From Tissierellia bacterium (GTDB lineage Bacteria; Bacillota; Clostridia; Tissierellales; Tepidimicrobiaceae), in assembly GCA_012728725.1 (NCBI GenBank), contig JAAYEM010000003.1:1-51293 (forward strand): DNA of 51,293 nucleotides. Direction: 5' to 3'. The notes under the pieces were generated by a model, which saw only the letters and a list, made by a program, of their open reading frames with translations, was not told where the DNA came from and did not search any database. Made by a program: the position numbers and the translations under genes. Position 1 is the stretch's first letter. Every line of letters starts with the position of its first letter. This document shows, one piece after another, positions 1 through 6,871 of the stretch.

Positions 1-1279
1 GATCCATTAAGTTTTCAGTTTTACCAACTATACAAGTTCCTACCATGTCACCAGTAACGTTTGCTGTAGTTCTACCCATATCTAGTATTACGTCAATACC
101 TAGGATCAATGCAAAGGCTGCTGCAGCGGCTGAACCAGGTGTTGCGCTAAGGCCTACCATATCCATAACAGCTAGTAACACTACTGGACCAGAACCTGCA
201 ATACCGGCAGTACCTATAGAACCTATGGTAACTGCTAGAATCATCATCAATTGTTGTCCAGGTGATAGGGTTACTCCTATAGCATTAGCCACAAACATTA
301 CTGAAAGGATTTGATAATAGGCTTCCCCGTCCATGTTTACTTGGGCACCAAGGGGAAGGGTGAATCCACTAACAGTTCTTGAAACTCCCATTTCCTCTTC
401 AGCAACAGTTAAGGATACTGGAAGTACTGCGTTACTACTTCTAGTAGCAAAAGCCATTAGCATAAAGTCCTTTGCTTTGCCGAAGAAAGTCTTTGGGCTT
501 AATCTGAATGCCTTCAAAAGACCGGTATATACTACAAATATCTGGATTGCATATCCAAGGTAGCAAACTAGTATCAATTTGCCCAGTTCCCCTATAACTG
601 CAAAACCTTCAGTGGCAAATATAGCGGAAATTAGTGCAAAAACTCCTATTGGAGTGTATTGTAAAACTCCATGGGTAATGTTAAACATTATTTCTGAGCC
701 ACCACGGCAAACATCGAGAACATTAAGTACAGCATTCCTTACCTTCTCATCTTCACTATCGCTTAGGAAGGAAACAGCAAGTCCAACAAGGGTAGCAAAT
801 ATTAATACTTGTAAGTATTCTCCTTGTGCAAAAGCAGCTATTGCATTACTGGGTACCATATTTAATAGTACTTCGCTAACTGGAGGAGCTTCTGAAGCTG
901 CAATTTCTGCACCAGCTGTTCCAGTAAGGTTGGCACCTAAACCTGGATCAAATACATGACCTAAAATAAGTCCAAAGGTAGCTGCAAATACAGTGGTTAA
1001 AATATAGTAGGTCATAATCTTTCCTGCAATTCTTCCCAGTTTAGAGGCTGGGGTCCCACCAACACCAACTACAATGGAGAAGAAGATCATTGGTAGAACA
1101 ACTAATTGCAACAACTTGATCATCAGGGTTCCAAAGGGTTCAAGGACAGTAATACTAGGTCCAACAACCAAGCCTACAATAGCACCTAGTACAAGGGCAA
1201 TTAATACCCTCCAAACAATTGGCGTGTCAAAATACCAGCTAAGAAAGCGTTTCTTTTTGACTGTATTCTTTTGAGACAT
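1..1279 (-). CDS. Dicarboxylate/amino acid:cation symporter (DAACS/GltP family), 3' end cut by window
   Basis: Secondary transporter that takes up dicarboxylates or acidic/neutral amino acids with Na+ or H+. About 426 codons are visible from the ATG at 1279 (preceded by GAGGTAGGAAA), close to full family length, so only the last residues are missing. Visible family marks are the serine-rich SSNAVLPVSL stretch, the NMDGEAYYQ motif (usually NMDGTA), and the RTTANVTGD motif that holds the substrate- and sodium-binding Asp/Asn. Several hydrophobic helices precede these. It is the only gene of its transcript, behind a sigma-54 promoter at 1429-1444 and downstream of a sigma-54 activator, so expression is probably substrate-induced. 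Substrate is not readable; the neighbouring catabolic genes make an amino or imino acid plausible. Confidence 0.9.
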   Translation of the reverse strand, partial: MSQKNTVKKKRFLSWYFDTPIVWRVLIALVLGAIVGLVVGPSITVLEPFGTLMIKLLQLVVLPMIFFSIVVGVGGTPASKLGRIAGKIMTYYILTTVFAATFGLILGHVFDPGLGANLTGTAGAEIAASEAPPVSEVLLNMVPSNAIAAFAQGEYLQVLIFATLVGLAVSFLSDSEDEKVRNAVLNVLDVCRGGSEIMFNITHGVLQYTPIGVFALISAIFATEGFAVIGELGKLILVCYLGYAIQIFVVYTGLLKAFRLSPKTFFGKAKDFMLMAFATRSSNAVLPVSLTVAEEEMGVSRTVSGFTLPLGAQVNMDGEAYYQILSVMFVANAIGVTLSPGQQLMMILAVTIGSIGTAGIAGSGPVVLLAVMDMVGLSATPGSAAAAAFALILGIDVILDMGRTTANVTGDMVGTCIVGKTENLMD

Positions 1280-1356
1280 TTTCCTACCTCCCACAATTTG
1301 ATTTAAATAATAGGGTTAAGTAAAAACAGTAAGCAATAAAACCAATACTGCCCCTA

Positions 1357-1399
1357 TGCAATAGATGATGATTGCACAAATATCCCCATATGGGAATAT
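1357..1399 (-). other. Inverted repeats in symporter 5' leader
   Basis: The roughly 139-nt leader between the sigma-54 start and the symporter ATG holds two symmetric blocks: TGCAAT-N8-ATTGCA (1357-1376) and a 20-bp near-palindrome around CCCATATGGG (1380-1399). They could fold in RNA or bind a protein. No known riboswitch was recognised. Confidence 0.4.
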
Positions 1400-1428
1400 G
1401 TAAAACAATTGCCTTAATTCTAAATTGT

Positions 1429-1444
1429 TGCAATATTTATGCCA
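1429..1444 (-). promoter_or_regulatory. Sigma-54 (-24/-12) promoter of the symporter
   Basis: On the minus strand TGGCAT-AAATA-TTGCA matches the RpoN consensus TGGCAC-N5-TTGCA, with the invariant GG and GC correctly spaced. Predicted transcription start is near 1418. The same hexamers occur in the promoter at 6633-6648, and a sigma-54 activator gene lies just upstream. Confidence 0.85.
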
Positions 1445-1505
1445 ATACTTGCGGCCCATCCAAGCTGGATTTTAGGTACTATCCTTGTAAATTATTATTT
1501 ATTAG

Positions 1506-1548
1506 GTCTCAATTTTAAGACATGATGTGGTTTTCAAGTCCAACATTT
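1506..1548. promoter_or_regulatory. Candidate upstream activator sites for the symporter promoter
   Basis: Between the -24 element and the terminator of the upstream activator lie GTCTCAATTTTAAGAC (1506-1521, imperfect palindrome) and GTCCAACATTT (1538-1548, shared exactly with the operator at 16868-16878). The distance, about 90-130 bp upstream of the start, suits enhancer-type sites. The binding protein is inferred, not shown. Confidence 0.4.
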
Positions 1549-1563
1549 GATACTTAATGAACA

Positions 1564-1614
1564 AAAAATGGCTGAAATTATGTTTTAAGTATAATACATA
1601 ATTTAGCCATTTTG
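1564..1614 (-). terminator. Rho-independent terminator after the sigma-54 activator
   Basis: AAAATGGCT...AGCCATTTT arms (about 17 bp with one bulge) are followed on the minus strand by six T. It separates activator and symporter transcripts. Confidence 0.7.
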
Positions 1615-1622
1615 TCAATCCT

Positions 1623-3029
1623 TTAGGTGTTCAATAATCCATATCTTTTGATCTTACCATGGAGGGTTTGCTTGGGAACCTTAAGGGCCCTAGCTGCCTT
1701 GGCACAGTTATTATCCGCTTCTTCTAATGCCTTCTTAATAAGCTGCTTTTCATATTCTTCAACAGCTTCCTTTAGGCTTATGTTCTTAGACATTATGGGT
1801 ACTTGAGGTACATCCCTTATAACTTTTACACAAGGATGGTGGCAGATCTGTAAATCCTCCAAATCGATATACTCATGATCCACAAAATTCATAACTGATT
1901 CTATAACATTTTGCAATTCTCTCACATTGCCAGGCCAATCATAATTTAGGAAATATTCCATTACCTCCTGATCCACACCTTTTACCGACTTATTCATCTT
2001 GCTATTACAAATTTTTATAAAATGGTCTACCAGTAAGGGGATATCCTCCTTCCTTTCCCTTAAGGGGGGTATGTGGAAGTATATTACATTCAATCTATAA
2101 TATAAATCCTCCCTCAATTTTCCTTCTTCAACCAATTTTCTAGGCTCTATGTTTGTAGCTGCAATTATCCTTACATCTACCAACTTGGTCTTAGTACTGC
2201 CTATTCTTCTAATCATGCCATCCTCTATTACCCTGAGGAGTTTTGATTGTAAATTGAGATTCATGGAGTTTAATTCATCTAAAAAGAGGGTTCCACCATC
2301 TGCCAATTCAAATAACCCTTCCTTATCCTTGGCTCCAGTGAAACTACCCTGGACCGTCCCAAATAGAATACTTTCAAGTAGATTCTCTGGCAGTGCTCCA
2401 CAGTTTTGGGCAATAAAGGGTTTATCCCTTCTATTGCTCAAGTTATGCAGACCTTGAACTACTATTTCCTTGCCTGTTCCCGTTTCTCCATATACAAATA
2501 CAGCAGAATCACTATTGGCAACCTTCTGAGCCTTTCTTTTAATCTGTTTTATAGCTTGGCTCTCCCCTATTAAATTGGCAAATGTATATTGGGTTCCATT
2601 GGGCAAAAATTTTTTTTCCTGATTGTTCTTCTCATAGAGGGTATTCTGAAGCATATGGACTTTTTCAGACAATTCCATAACATGGGTAAGATCTCTAAAT
2701 ATTTCAATTGCACCGGTAATCTTTCCATCTTCTATTATGGGTATTGTAGACGTGACAATAGATACATTTTTTCCCTGGTAGTTGGTATAATGTTGGACAT
2801 AATCTATGATAGGCTTGCCTGTTTTTATCACCTTATAAAAGGTGCTATCCTCTTTCTCTATATGGGGGAAAACTTGGAATATGTTTTTGTTTACTGCTTC
2901 TTCTGGATCAAATCCCGTAATATTGGTGGTTGGTTCGTTAAAATAGACTATATTTAAATCTGAATCTACAACGATGACACCTTCTTCAAGATTATTGATC
3001 ATTAGTTCAACAATCCCCTTATAATCCAC
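1623..3029 (-). CDS. Sigma-54-dependent transcriptional activator with PAS sensor (first copy)
   Basis: Enhancer-binding protein of NtrC type, 468 aa. An N-terminal PAS domain (about 7-115) is the likely sensor. The AAA+ domain (about 152-385) shows Walker A GETGTGKE (181-188), the sigma-54-contacting loop as GSFTGA (228-233; usually GAFTGA) and Walker B around LFLDEL. A Fis-type helix-turn-helix (NCAAKAARALKVPKQTL-like region) ends the protein. There is no receiver domain, so it probably senses a ligand rather than a kinase. The start is GTG at 3029 behind AGAGGTGAT. It lies between the dehydrogenase operon terminator and the sigma-54 promoter of the symporter, which is its likely target. 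Its start region is tandemly duplicated (3018-3066). Confidence 0.93.
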   Translation of the reverse strand: MDYKGIVELMINNLEEGVIVVDSDLNIVYFNEPTTNITGFDPEEAVNKNIFQVFPHIEKEDSTFYKVIKTGKPIIDYVQHYTNYQGKNVSIVTSTIPIIEDGKITGAIEIFRDLTHVMELSEKVHMLQNTLYEKNNQEKKFLPNGTQYTFANLIGESQAIKQIKRKAQKVANSDSAVFVYGETGTGKEIVVQGLHNLSNRRDKPFIAQNCGALPENLLESILFGTVQGSFTGAKDKEGLFELADGGTLFLDELNSMNLNLQSKLLRVIEDGMIRRIGSTKTKLVDVRIIAATNIEPRKLVEEGKLREDLYYRLNVIYFHIPPLRERKEDIPLLVDHFIKICNSKMNKSVKGVDQEVMEYFLNYDWPGNVRELQNVIESVMNFVDHEYIDLEDLQICHHPCVKVIRDVPQVPIMSKNISLKEAVEEYEKQLIKKALEEADNNCAKAARALKVPKQTLHGKIKRYGLLNT

Positions 3030-3066
3030 TCTTTATCACCTCTTATAATCCATTTTATGTCACCCC
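3018..3066 (-). repeat. Tandem duplication of the translation start region, creating a mini-ORF
   Basis: Two 25-bp units with 24-bp period (3042-3066 and 3018-3042) each carry a GGTGA ribosome site, a start codon (ATG, then GTG) and GATTATAAG. The upstream copy reads ATG at 3053, codes MDYKR and stops at TGA (3036-3038), in frame with and 6 bases before the GTG of the activator gene. It may be a neutral duplication or a translational leader. Confidence 0.75.
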
Positions 3067-3152
3067 AGCAAGATATTGGAAGTTTTCTGCATCACACTAG
3101 AACTATCCTATTCACTTTGGTCCTAATTTCAAGACAATTTCCTCCTAGTTTA

Positions 3153-3181
3153 AGTATATAACAAAGACCTTCTTTTGTCTA
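3153..3181 (-). promoter_or_regulatory. Sigma-A-type promoter of the first activator gene
   Basis: TAGACA (3176-3181), a 17-bp spacer and TATACT (3153-3158) on the minus strand; both hexamers match consensus at 5 of 6 positions. It gives the activator its own constitutive promoter. Confidence 0.6.
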
Positions 3182-3208
3182 CATAGATTAAAATATGGAT
3201 CTTTTTCA

Positions 3209-3243
3209 CAAAAAAAGGACATATGGGACTTGCCCACATGTCC
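3209..3243 (-). terminator. Terminator of the dehydrogenase operon
   Basis: GGACATGTGGG / CCCATATGTCC stem with a 5-base loop followed by a run of T on the minus strand, 25 bases beyond the last dehydrogenase gene. Confidence 0.88.
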
Positions 3244-3268
3244 ATATTTAGCATACAATTTGTAATTT

Positions 3269-4417
3269 TTATACTACAGATGGCTCCAGTACTAATTCGC
3301 CTCTAGCAAACCTATCCTTATCCAAATCGGAAACATCTATAGTAGTAGGCTCGCCTAATATTATCTCTGCCATAATTTGCCCTGTAGCTGGTCCTAACAT
3401 GAATCCATGGCCACTGAATCCCACTGCCAGATAGAATCCTTCTACTTCCTTAACAGGTCCATATATTGGTTGGGCATCCGCTGTCATATTGTATAAGCCA
3501 GCCCATTGTCTAACAACGGCTAACTTTCCAAGGGCTGGAAGAAGATCACAGGCTGTCTTGGCCATCTTTTCCATGAACTGCCAGGAAGATGTAATTCTAA
3601 GATCCTTAGGCTCAGTAGGATCTCCCCTACCTATTAGGAAGCTGCCATGGGGAACCTGCTGAGTATAAATGTTCAAGCTAAAGCCCATAACCATTGGTTC
3701 TTGCATTGGTTCAACTGGCTCAGTAACCAGTATTTGATGCCTTTCTGAATAGGTTGGTATATCCACATTGACCATATCTCCAATTTGTCTACAATATCCA
3801 CCTGCTGCATTTACAACGATTGGAGTAGATATGTATCCCTTAGTTGTATGGACTCCCTTTATTTTATCTCCTTCAACATCTATGCCTACTACTTCGGTAA
3901 AGGTCATTATTTCTACTCCTAATCTTTCAGCAGCTTGGGCAAAAGCTTCTGTTGTATGGAATGGATTTAGATGTCCGTCTAATTCACAGAAAGTGGCACC
4001 TAGTATCTTGGTCTCATCTAGATGGGGAACTATCTCCTTAGCCTCTTGTGGGCTCAAGTATTTGGATGGAATTCCTAGGCTGTTTTGAAGTTCCACATTC
4101 TTCTTAAATTGTTCTACTTCCTTTTCTGTGGCAGCTACTATAAGGTATCCCCCTTGTTTAAACTCAATATCCCTCTTATAACCTAATATCTCATTGGCAT
4201 TTTCAAAGAAATCCACTGAGAATTTAGCTAACTTACAGTTTCTTTCCGTTCCCCACTGGGTTCTTATTCCAGCTCCACATCTTCCAGTGGCTCCACTTGT
4301 TAGATAGGATCTTTCTACTACTACTACATCCTTTACTCCTTTTTTAGCTAAATTGTATGCAATGGCACAGCCAGAAATACCTCCACCAATTATTACTACA
4401 CTAGCTGTTTTAGTCAT
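3269..4417 (-). CDS. FAD-dependent amino/imino acid dehydrogenase, catalytic (beta-type) subunit
   Basis: D-amino-acid-oxidase-fold flavoprotein, 382 aa, resembling sarcosine oxidase beta, HcnC and dye-linked proline dehydrogenase beta. It shows the dinucleotide motif VVIIGGGISGCAIAYNLA near the N-terminus, a second FAD region with VVNAAG, and the C-terminal GFSGHGFMLGPATG motif. It should oxidise a secondary amino acid at its C-N bond and pass electrons to the three partner subunits. ATG at 4417 is chosen because GGAGGTG sits correctly before it and it overlaps the upstream stop as ATGACTAA; a longer start at 4435 is possible. It is last in a translationally coupled four-gene operon. Substrate is inferred (D-hydroxyproline or proline). 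Confidence 0.85.
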   Translation of the reverse strand: MTKTASVVIIGGGISGCAIAYNLAKKGVKDVVVVERSYLTSGATGRCGAGIRTQWGTERNCKLAKFSVDFFENANEILGYKRDIEFKQGGYLIVAATEKEVEQFKKNVELQNSLGIPSKYLSPQEAKEIVPHLDETKILGATFCELDGHLNPFHTTEAFAQAAERLGVEIMTFTEVVGIDVEGDKIKGVHTTKGYISTPIVVNAAGGYCRQIGDMVNVDIPTYSERHQILVTEPVEPMQEPMVMGFSLNIYTQQVPHGSFLIGRGDPTEPKDLRITSSWQFMEKMAKTACDLLPALGKLAVVRQWAGLYNMTADAQPIYGPVKEVEGFYLAVGFSGHGFMLGPATGQIMAEIILGEPTTIDVSDLDKDRFARGELVLEPSVV

Positions 4418-5174
4418 CCCCTTCACCTCCAACAAACAATCCTAGCTTAACTGGTTTGGTAGGTTGTCTAAAGGTTGGCATTAGCATATCTTCCATATTT
4501 TGTCCTGTAGCATTTCTAATTTCTTGCATTATTAAATGTCTACAAGTTCTACCTTGACATGGTCCCATACCAGCTCGGCTTATTCTCTTAATTTCATCTA
4601 TAGTAGTATAGCCTTCACTGATTAGCTGTCTAATTTCACCAAGGGTTATTCCTTCACAACGGCAGATGATAGTATTATCTGCAAAGTAATCTTCTAAATT
4701 AAGAGATCTTACAGTCATTGAATGTTCTTTTGGAACTGCCATGGTAACAGTTGAAGTCATATTTGGGTGTTTACCCTTCCTTACCTTAACTACCTTAGCC
4801 CTACATACTGGTCTACCTGCCCTATCTAAGGCAGTTACATAATCCCCTTCCTTTGGCAGCGGTAAGTATTCATAAGGTATTTGAACAGTTGCTTCTGTTT
4901 CTGAATAGGTTTCATCTATTATGAATATGGCAAGGCCTGGGCATTTTATTACGCACTGTCCGCAAGCTACACACTTTTCATATATTATTTCTGGCCTATC
5001 GTTAATATCTTCAAATTCCTTTATTGCACCAAATTTGCATGCTGTATAGCATGGATTACAGGGTATTTCCTTATAACATTCTATAACTGCAACGGCCTGT
5101 TTTTCTCGTATCTCCTTAGGCGGAGTAATTTCCTCAATATCCTCTTTTGTAGGTACTCCAGTTTTCTCTATCAT
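4410..5174 (-). CDS. Iron-sulfur electron-transfer subunit: two [4Fe-4S] plus BFD-like [2Fe-2S]
   Basis: Electron-transfer subunit of about 254 aa. The N-terminal half has ferredoxin cysteines (C33, C39, C42, C46 and the C-x2-C-x2-C-x3-CP set C68/C71/C74/C78), predicting two [4Fe-4S] clusters. The C-terminal third has C-x-C (ICRCEG) and C-x4-C (GPCQGRTC), the BFD-type [2Fe-2S] module normally found at the end of HcnB or sarcosine oxidase alpha. Here that module has been separated from the flavoprotein and joined to a ferredoxin. ATG at 5174 lies 7 bases after AAGGAGG; the ATG at 5180 is too close to it. It sits between the two flavoprotein genes. Confidence 0.85.
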   Translation of the reverse strand: MIEKTGVPTKEDIEEITPPKEIREKQAVAVIECYKEIPCNPCYTACKFGAIKEFEDINDRPEIIYEKCVACGQCVIKCPGLAIFIIDETYSETEATVQIPYEYLPLPKEGDYVTALDRAGRPVCRAKVVKVRKGKHPNMTSTVTMAVPKEHSMTVRSLNLEDYFADNTIICRCEGITLGEIRQLISEGYTTIDEIKRISRAGMGPCQGRTCRHLIMQEIRNATGQNMEDMLMPTFRQPTKPVKLGLFVGGEGDD

Positions 5175-5186
5175 TTCCATACCTCC

Positions 5187-6281
5187 TTATGCAAATTGTT
5201 TCTTTACTGTTACTTTGCTCAAGCCGCTTACAATCTTTGCTCCTACTGGTCCAGATCTAAGGGATTTAAGTTGCTCTGTATAATCTCGTCTCAATTCTTC
5301 AAACCTGTCATCTCCATATCCTAAAGAATTAGCTGCACAGATTCCAGCAAGTCTACCTTCCACCATGGCACTGCTAGCCTCTTCTACTCCTGCCACGTCT
5401 CCTGCTATAAAGATTCCATTTACACTGGTCTCTAAATTCTCATCCCTGATAGCCACATGTCCACCTAGTTCTGGTATATATTTCATTTCACAGCCAGCTT
5501 GCCACAAGAATTCTGTTAATGGTGATAGTCCTACGGATATACAGATTACATCAACATCAAGATATTTTTCTGTTCCTTCTATTGGCTGCCATCTTTCGTC
5601 TAACTGCCATATGGTAGCCCCTTCCACTGATTCTTTACCATGGGCCCGTTTAATAGTATGGGATACCAATATAGGTACTCCTGCTCTTCTTACCTTGGAT
5701 GCATGGACTAAATAACCACCGATTTGAGGAGCTGCATCGATTATGGCTTTAACCCTTACTCCCGCTTGCATAAGTTGATAGGATACTATAAGGCCAATAT
5801 TACCCGCTCCAACCATAAGCACATTATTGCCAGGCTTTACTCCGTATTCATTCATAAGGGTTTGTACTGCCCCTGCTCCATAAATTCCTGGTAGGTCATT
5901 GTTGGGGAAGGATAAAAACTTCTCCGATGCTCCTGTAGCCACTATTATTTTCTCAGGCTTCATCTTCATGTATTTTTTATTGTGTTCAATGGTTAGAACT
6001 CCATCTTCATAAAGGCCAAGGACAGTGGCATTGGTATAGATATCTATTTTATCCTTGTATTTTTCCATTTCTTCTTCTAGAATCTTTGCTATATCAAATC
6101 CCCTAGTAGAAGCATATTGTTTTTCAGAACCAAAGAACTTATGGGTTTGTTTTATCAGCTGGCCACCTAATCTACCATCCCTTTCCAGAATGGCAACCTT
6201 AGCACCTAAAGATGCAGCACTTATGGCAGCGGATAATCCAGCTGGTCCTCCACCAATAATGGCTATTTCAGTTGTTATCAT
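5187..6281 (-). CDS. FAD/NAD(P)-binding oxidoreductase subunit (alpha/HcnB-like)
   Basis: Pyridine-nucleotide-disulfide-reductase-fold flavoprotein, 364 aa. The FAD motif IAIIGGGPAGLSAA is at the N-terminus, a second Rossmann motif NVLMVGAGNIGLIVSYQL follows in the middle, and the FAD-closing GIFIAGDVAG is near residue 290. It matches the central part of HcnB/sarcosine oxidase alpha but lacks the C-terminal BFD module, which is the next gene. Its role is electron relay, possibly to NAD or a quinone/ferredoxin. The start overlaps the upstream stop by ATGA and the next gene begins 12 bases later, so the four subunits are coupled. Confidence 0.87.
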   Translation of the reverse strand: MITTEIAIIGGGPAGLSAAISAASLGAKVAILERDGRLGGQLIKQTHKFFGSEKQYASTRGFDIAKILEEEMEKYKDKIDIYTNATVLGLYEDGVLTIEHNKKYMKMKPEKIIVATGASEKFLSFPNNDLPGIYGAGAVQTLMNEYGVKPGNNVLMVGAGNIGLIVSYQLMQAGVRVKAIIDAAPQIGGYLVHASKVRRAGVPILVSHTIKRAHGKESVEGATIWQLDERWQPIEGTEKYLDVDVICISVGLSPLTEFLWQAGCEMKYIPELGGHVAIRDENLETSVNGIFIAGDVAGVEEASSAMVEGRLAGICAANSLGYGDDRFEELRRDYTEQLKSLRSGPVGAKIVSGLSKVTVKKQFA

Positions 6282-6589
6282 TTCAATTCACCCTTTCCTT
6301 TTTGAGTTTCTACAACCATGCCCTCTTTAAGCTCCTCTACACAGATCCTTACATTGGGCTCACCGTCTACTGTCATTAAACAGGAAGAGCAATTACCTAT
6401 GGCACAGTAAAAACCTCTAGGCCTATTATTGGCATAATGATGTCCCAAAACTTTTACCCCAGCTGCATGAAGGGCTGATGCAATGGTGTCTCCTTCCAAT
6501 CCTTCGTATTCTTTTCCGTCAAAAATAAACTTTATTTTTTTTCGCTTTTCATTCTCAAATGATAAAATAGGATGTTCTTCAATTCTCAC
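6278..6589 (-). CDS. Small (2Fe-2S)-binding subunit (HcnA/Fer2_4-like)
   Basis: Plant-type-ferredoxin-like subunit, 103 aa, equal to the N-terminal domain of sarcosine oxidase alpha or HcnA. It has the GDTIASALHAAG segment and a cluster-binding C-x4-C-x2-C pattern (CAIGNCSSC), with a fourth Cys in VRICVEE. The start is GTG at 6589: AAGGAGG precedes it by 9 bases, while the ATG at 6637 falls inside the sigma-54 -12 element, upstream of the predicted RNA start near 6622, and so cannot be used. It is the first gene of the dehydrogenase operon. Confidence 0.87.
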   Translation of the reverse strand: MRIEEHPILSFENEKRKKIKFIFDGKEYEGLEGDTIASALHAAGVKVLGHHYANNRPRGFYCAIGNCSSCLMTVDGEPNVRICVEELKEGMVVETQKGKGELK

Positions 6590-6632
6590 AAATATCATCC
6601 TCCTTAATTTAGTATGCACTCTAATATTACAT

Positions 6633-6648
6633 TGCAAATTTTATGCCA
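6633..6648 (-). promoter_or_regulatory. Sigma-54 promoter of the dehydrogenase operon
   Basis: Minus-strand TGGCAT-AAAAT-TTGCA matches the RpoN -24/-12 consensus. Predicted start near 6622 gives a leader of about 33 nt to the GTG at 6589. Enhancer-like palindromes lie 64-224 bp upstream. Confidence 0.88.
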
Positions 6649-6711
6649 CTAGTTCAAAAGCTTGATTTTTACAGCTTTTTCACCTCATACATCTGCCACC
6701 CCCTTTGAGAT

Positions 6712-6729
6712 GTGTCGATATATCGACAC
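6712..6729. promoter_or_regulatory. Perfect 18-bp palindromic enhancer site 1
   Basis: GTGTCGATATATCGACAC is perfectly self-complementary. Its centre is about 98 bp upstream of the sigma-54 start, a typical enhancer distance. Two near copies follow at 6834-6851 and 6854-6871. The likely binder is the activator encoded just upstream (6857-8248). Confidence 0.8.
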
Positions 6730-6833
6730 TTTTGAAGTTTGTTAAGATATAAACATTCATAATTTTCTGAATAATTCGCAGGTTATTTCACTTTTCCTCA
6801 ATTTTTCGCGTGAATCAAATCCATTTTAAAGGG

Positions 6834-6871
6834 GTGTCGATTTTTTGACACCAGCGTCAATATTCCGACAC
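6834..6871. promoter_or_regulatory. Enhancer sites 2 and 3, 20 bp apart, overlapping the activator stop codon
   Basis: GTGTCGATTTTTTGACAC (6834-6851) and GCGTCAATATTCCGACAC (6854-6871) are degenerate copies of site 1. Their centres are 20 bp apart, two helical turns, fitting side-by-side dimers. Site 3 covers the last four codons and stop of the activator gene. Confidence 0.75.

Noticed and set aside
6590-6637. Longer start (ATG at 6637) for the small Fe-S subunit
   Set aside because: It lies in the -12 element of the sigma-54 promoter, upstream of the predicted transcript start; GTG at 6589 has AAGGAGG.
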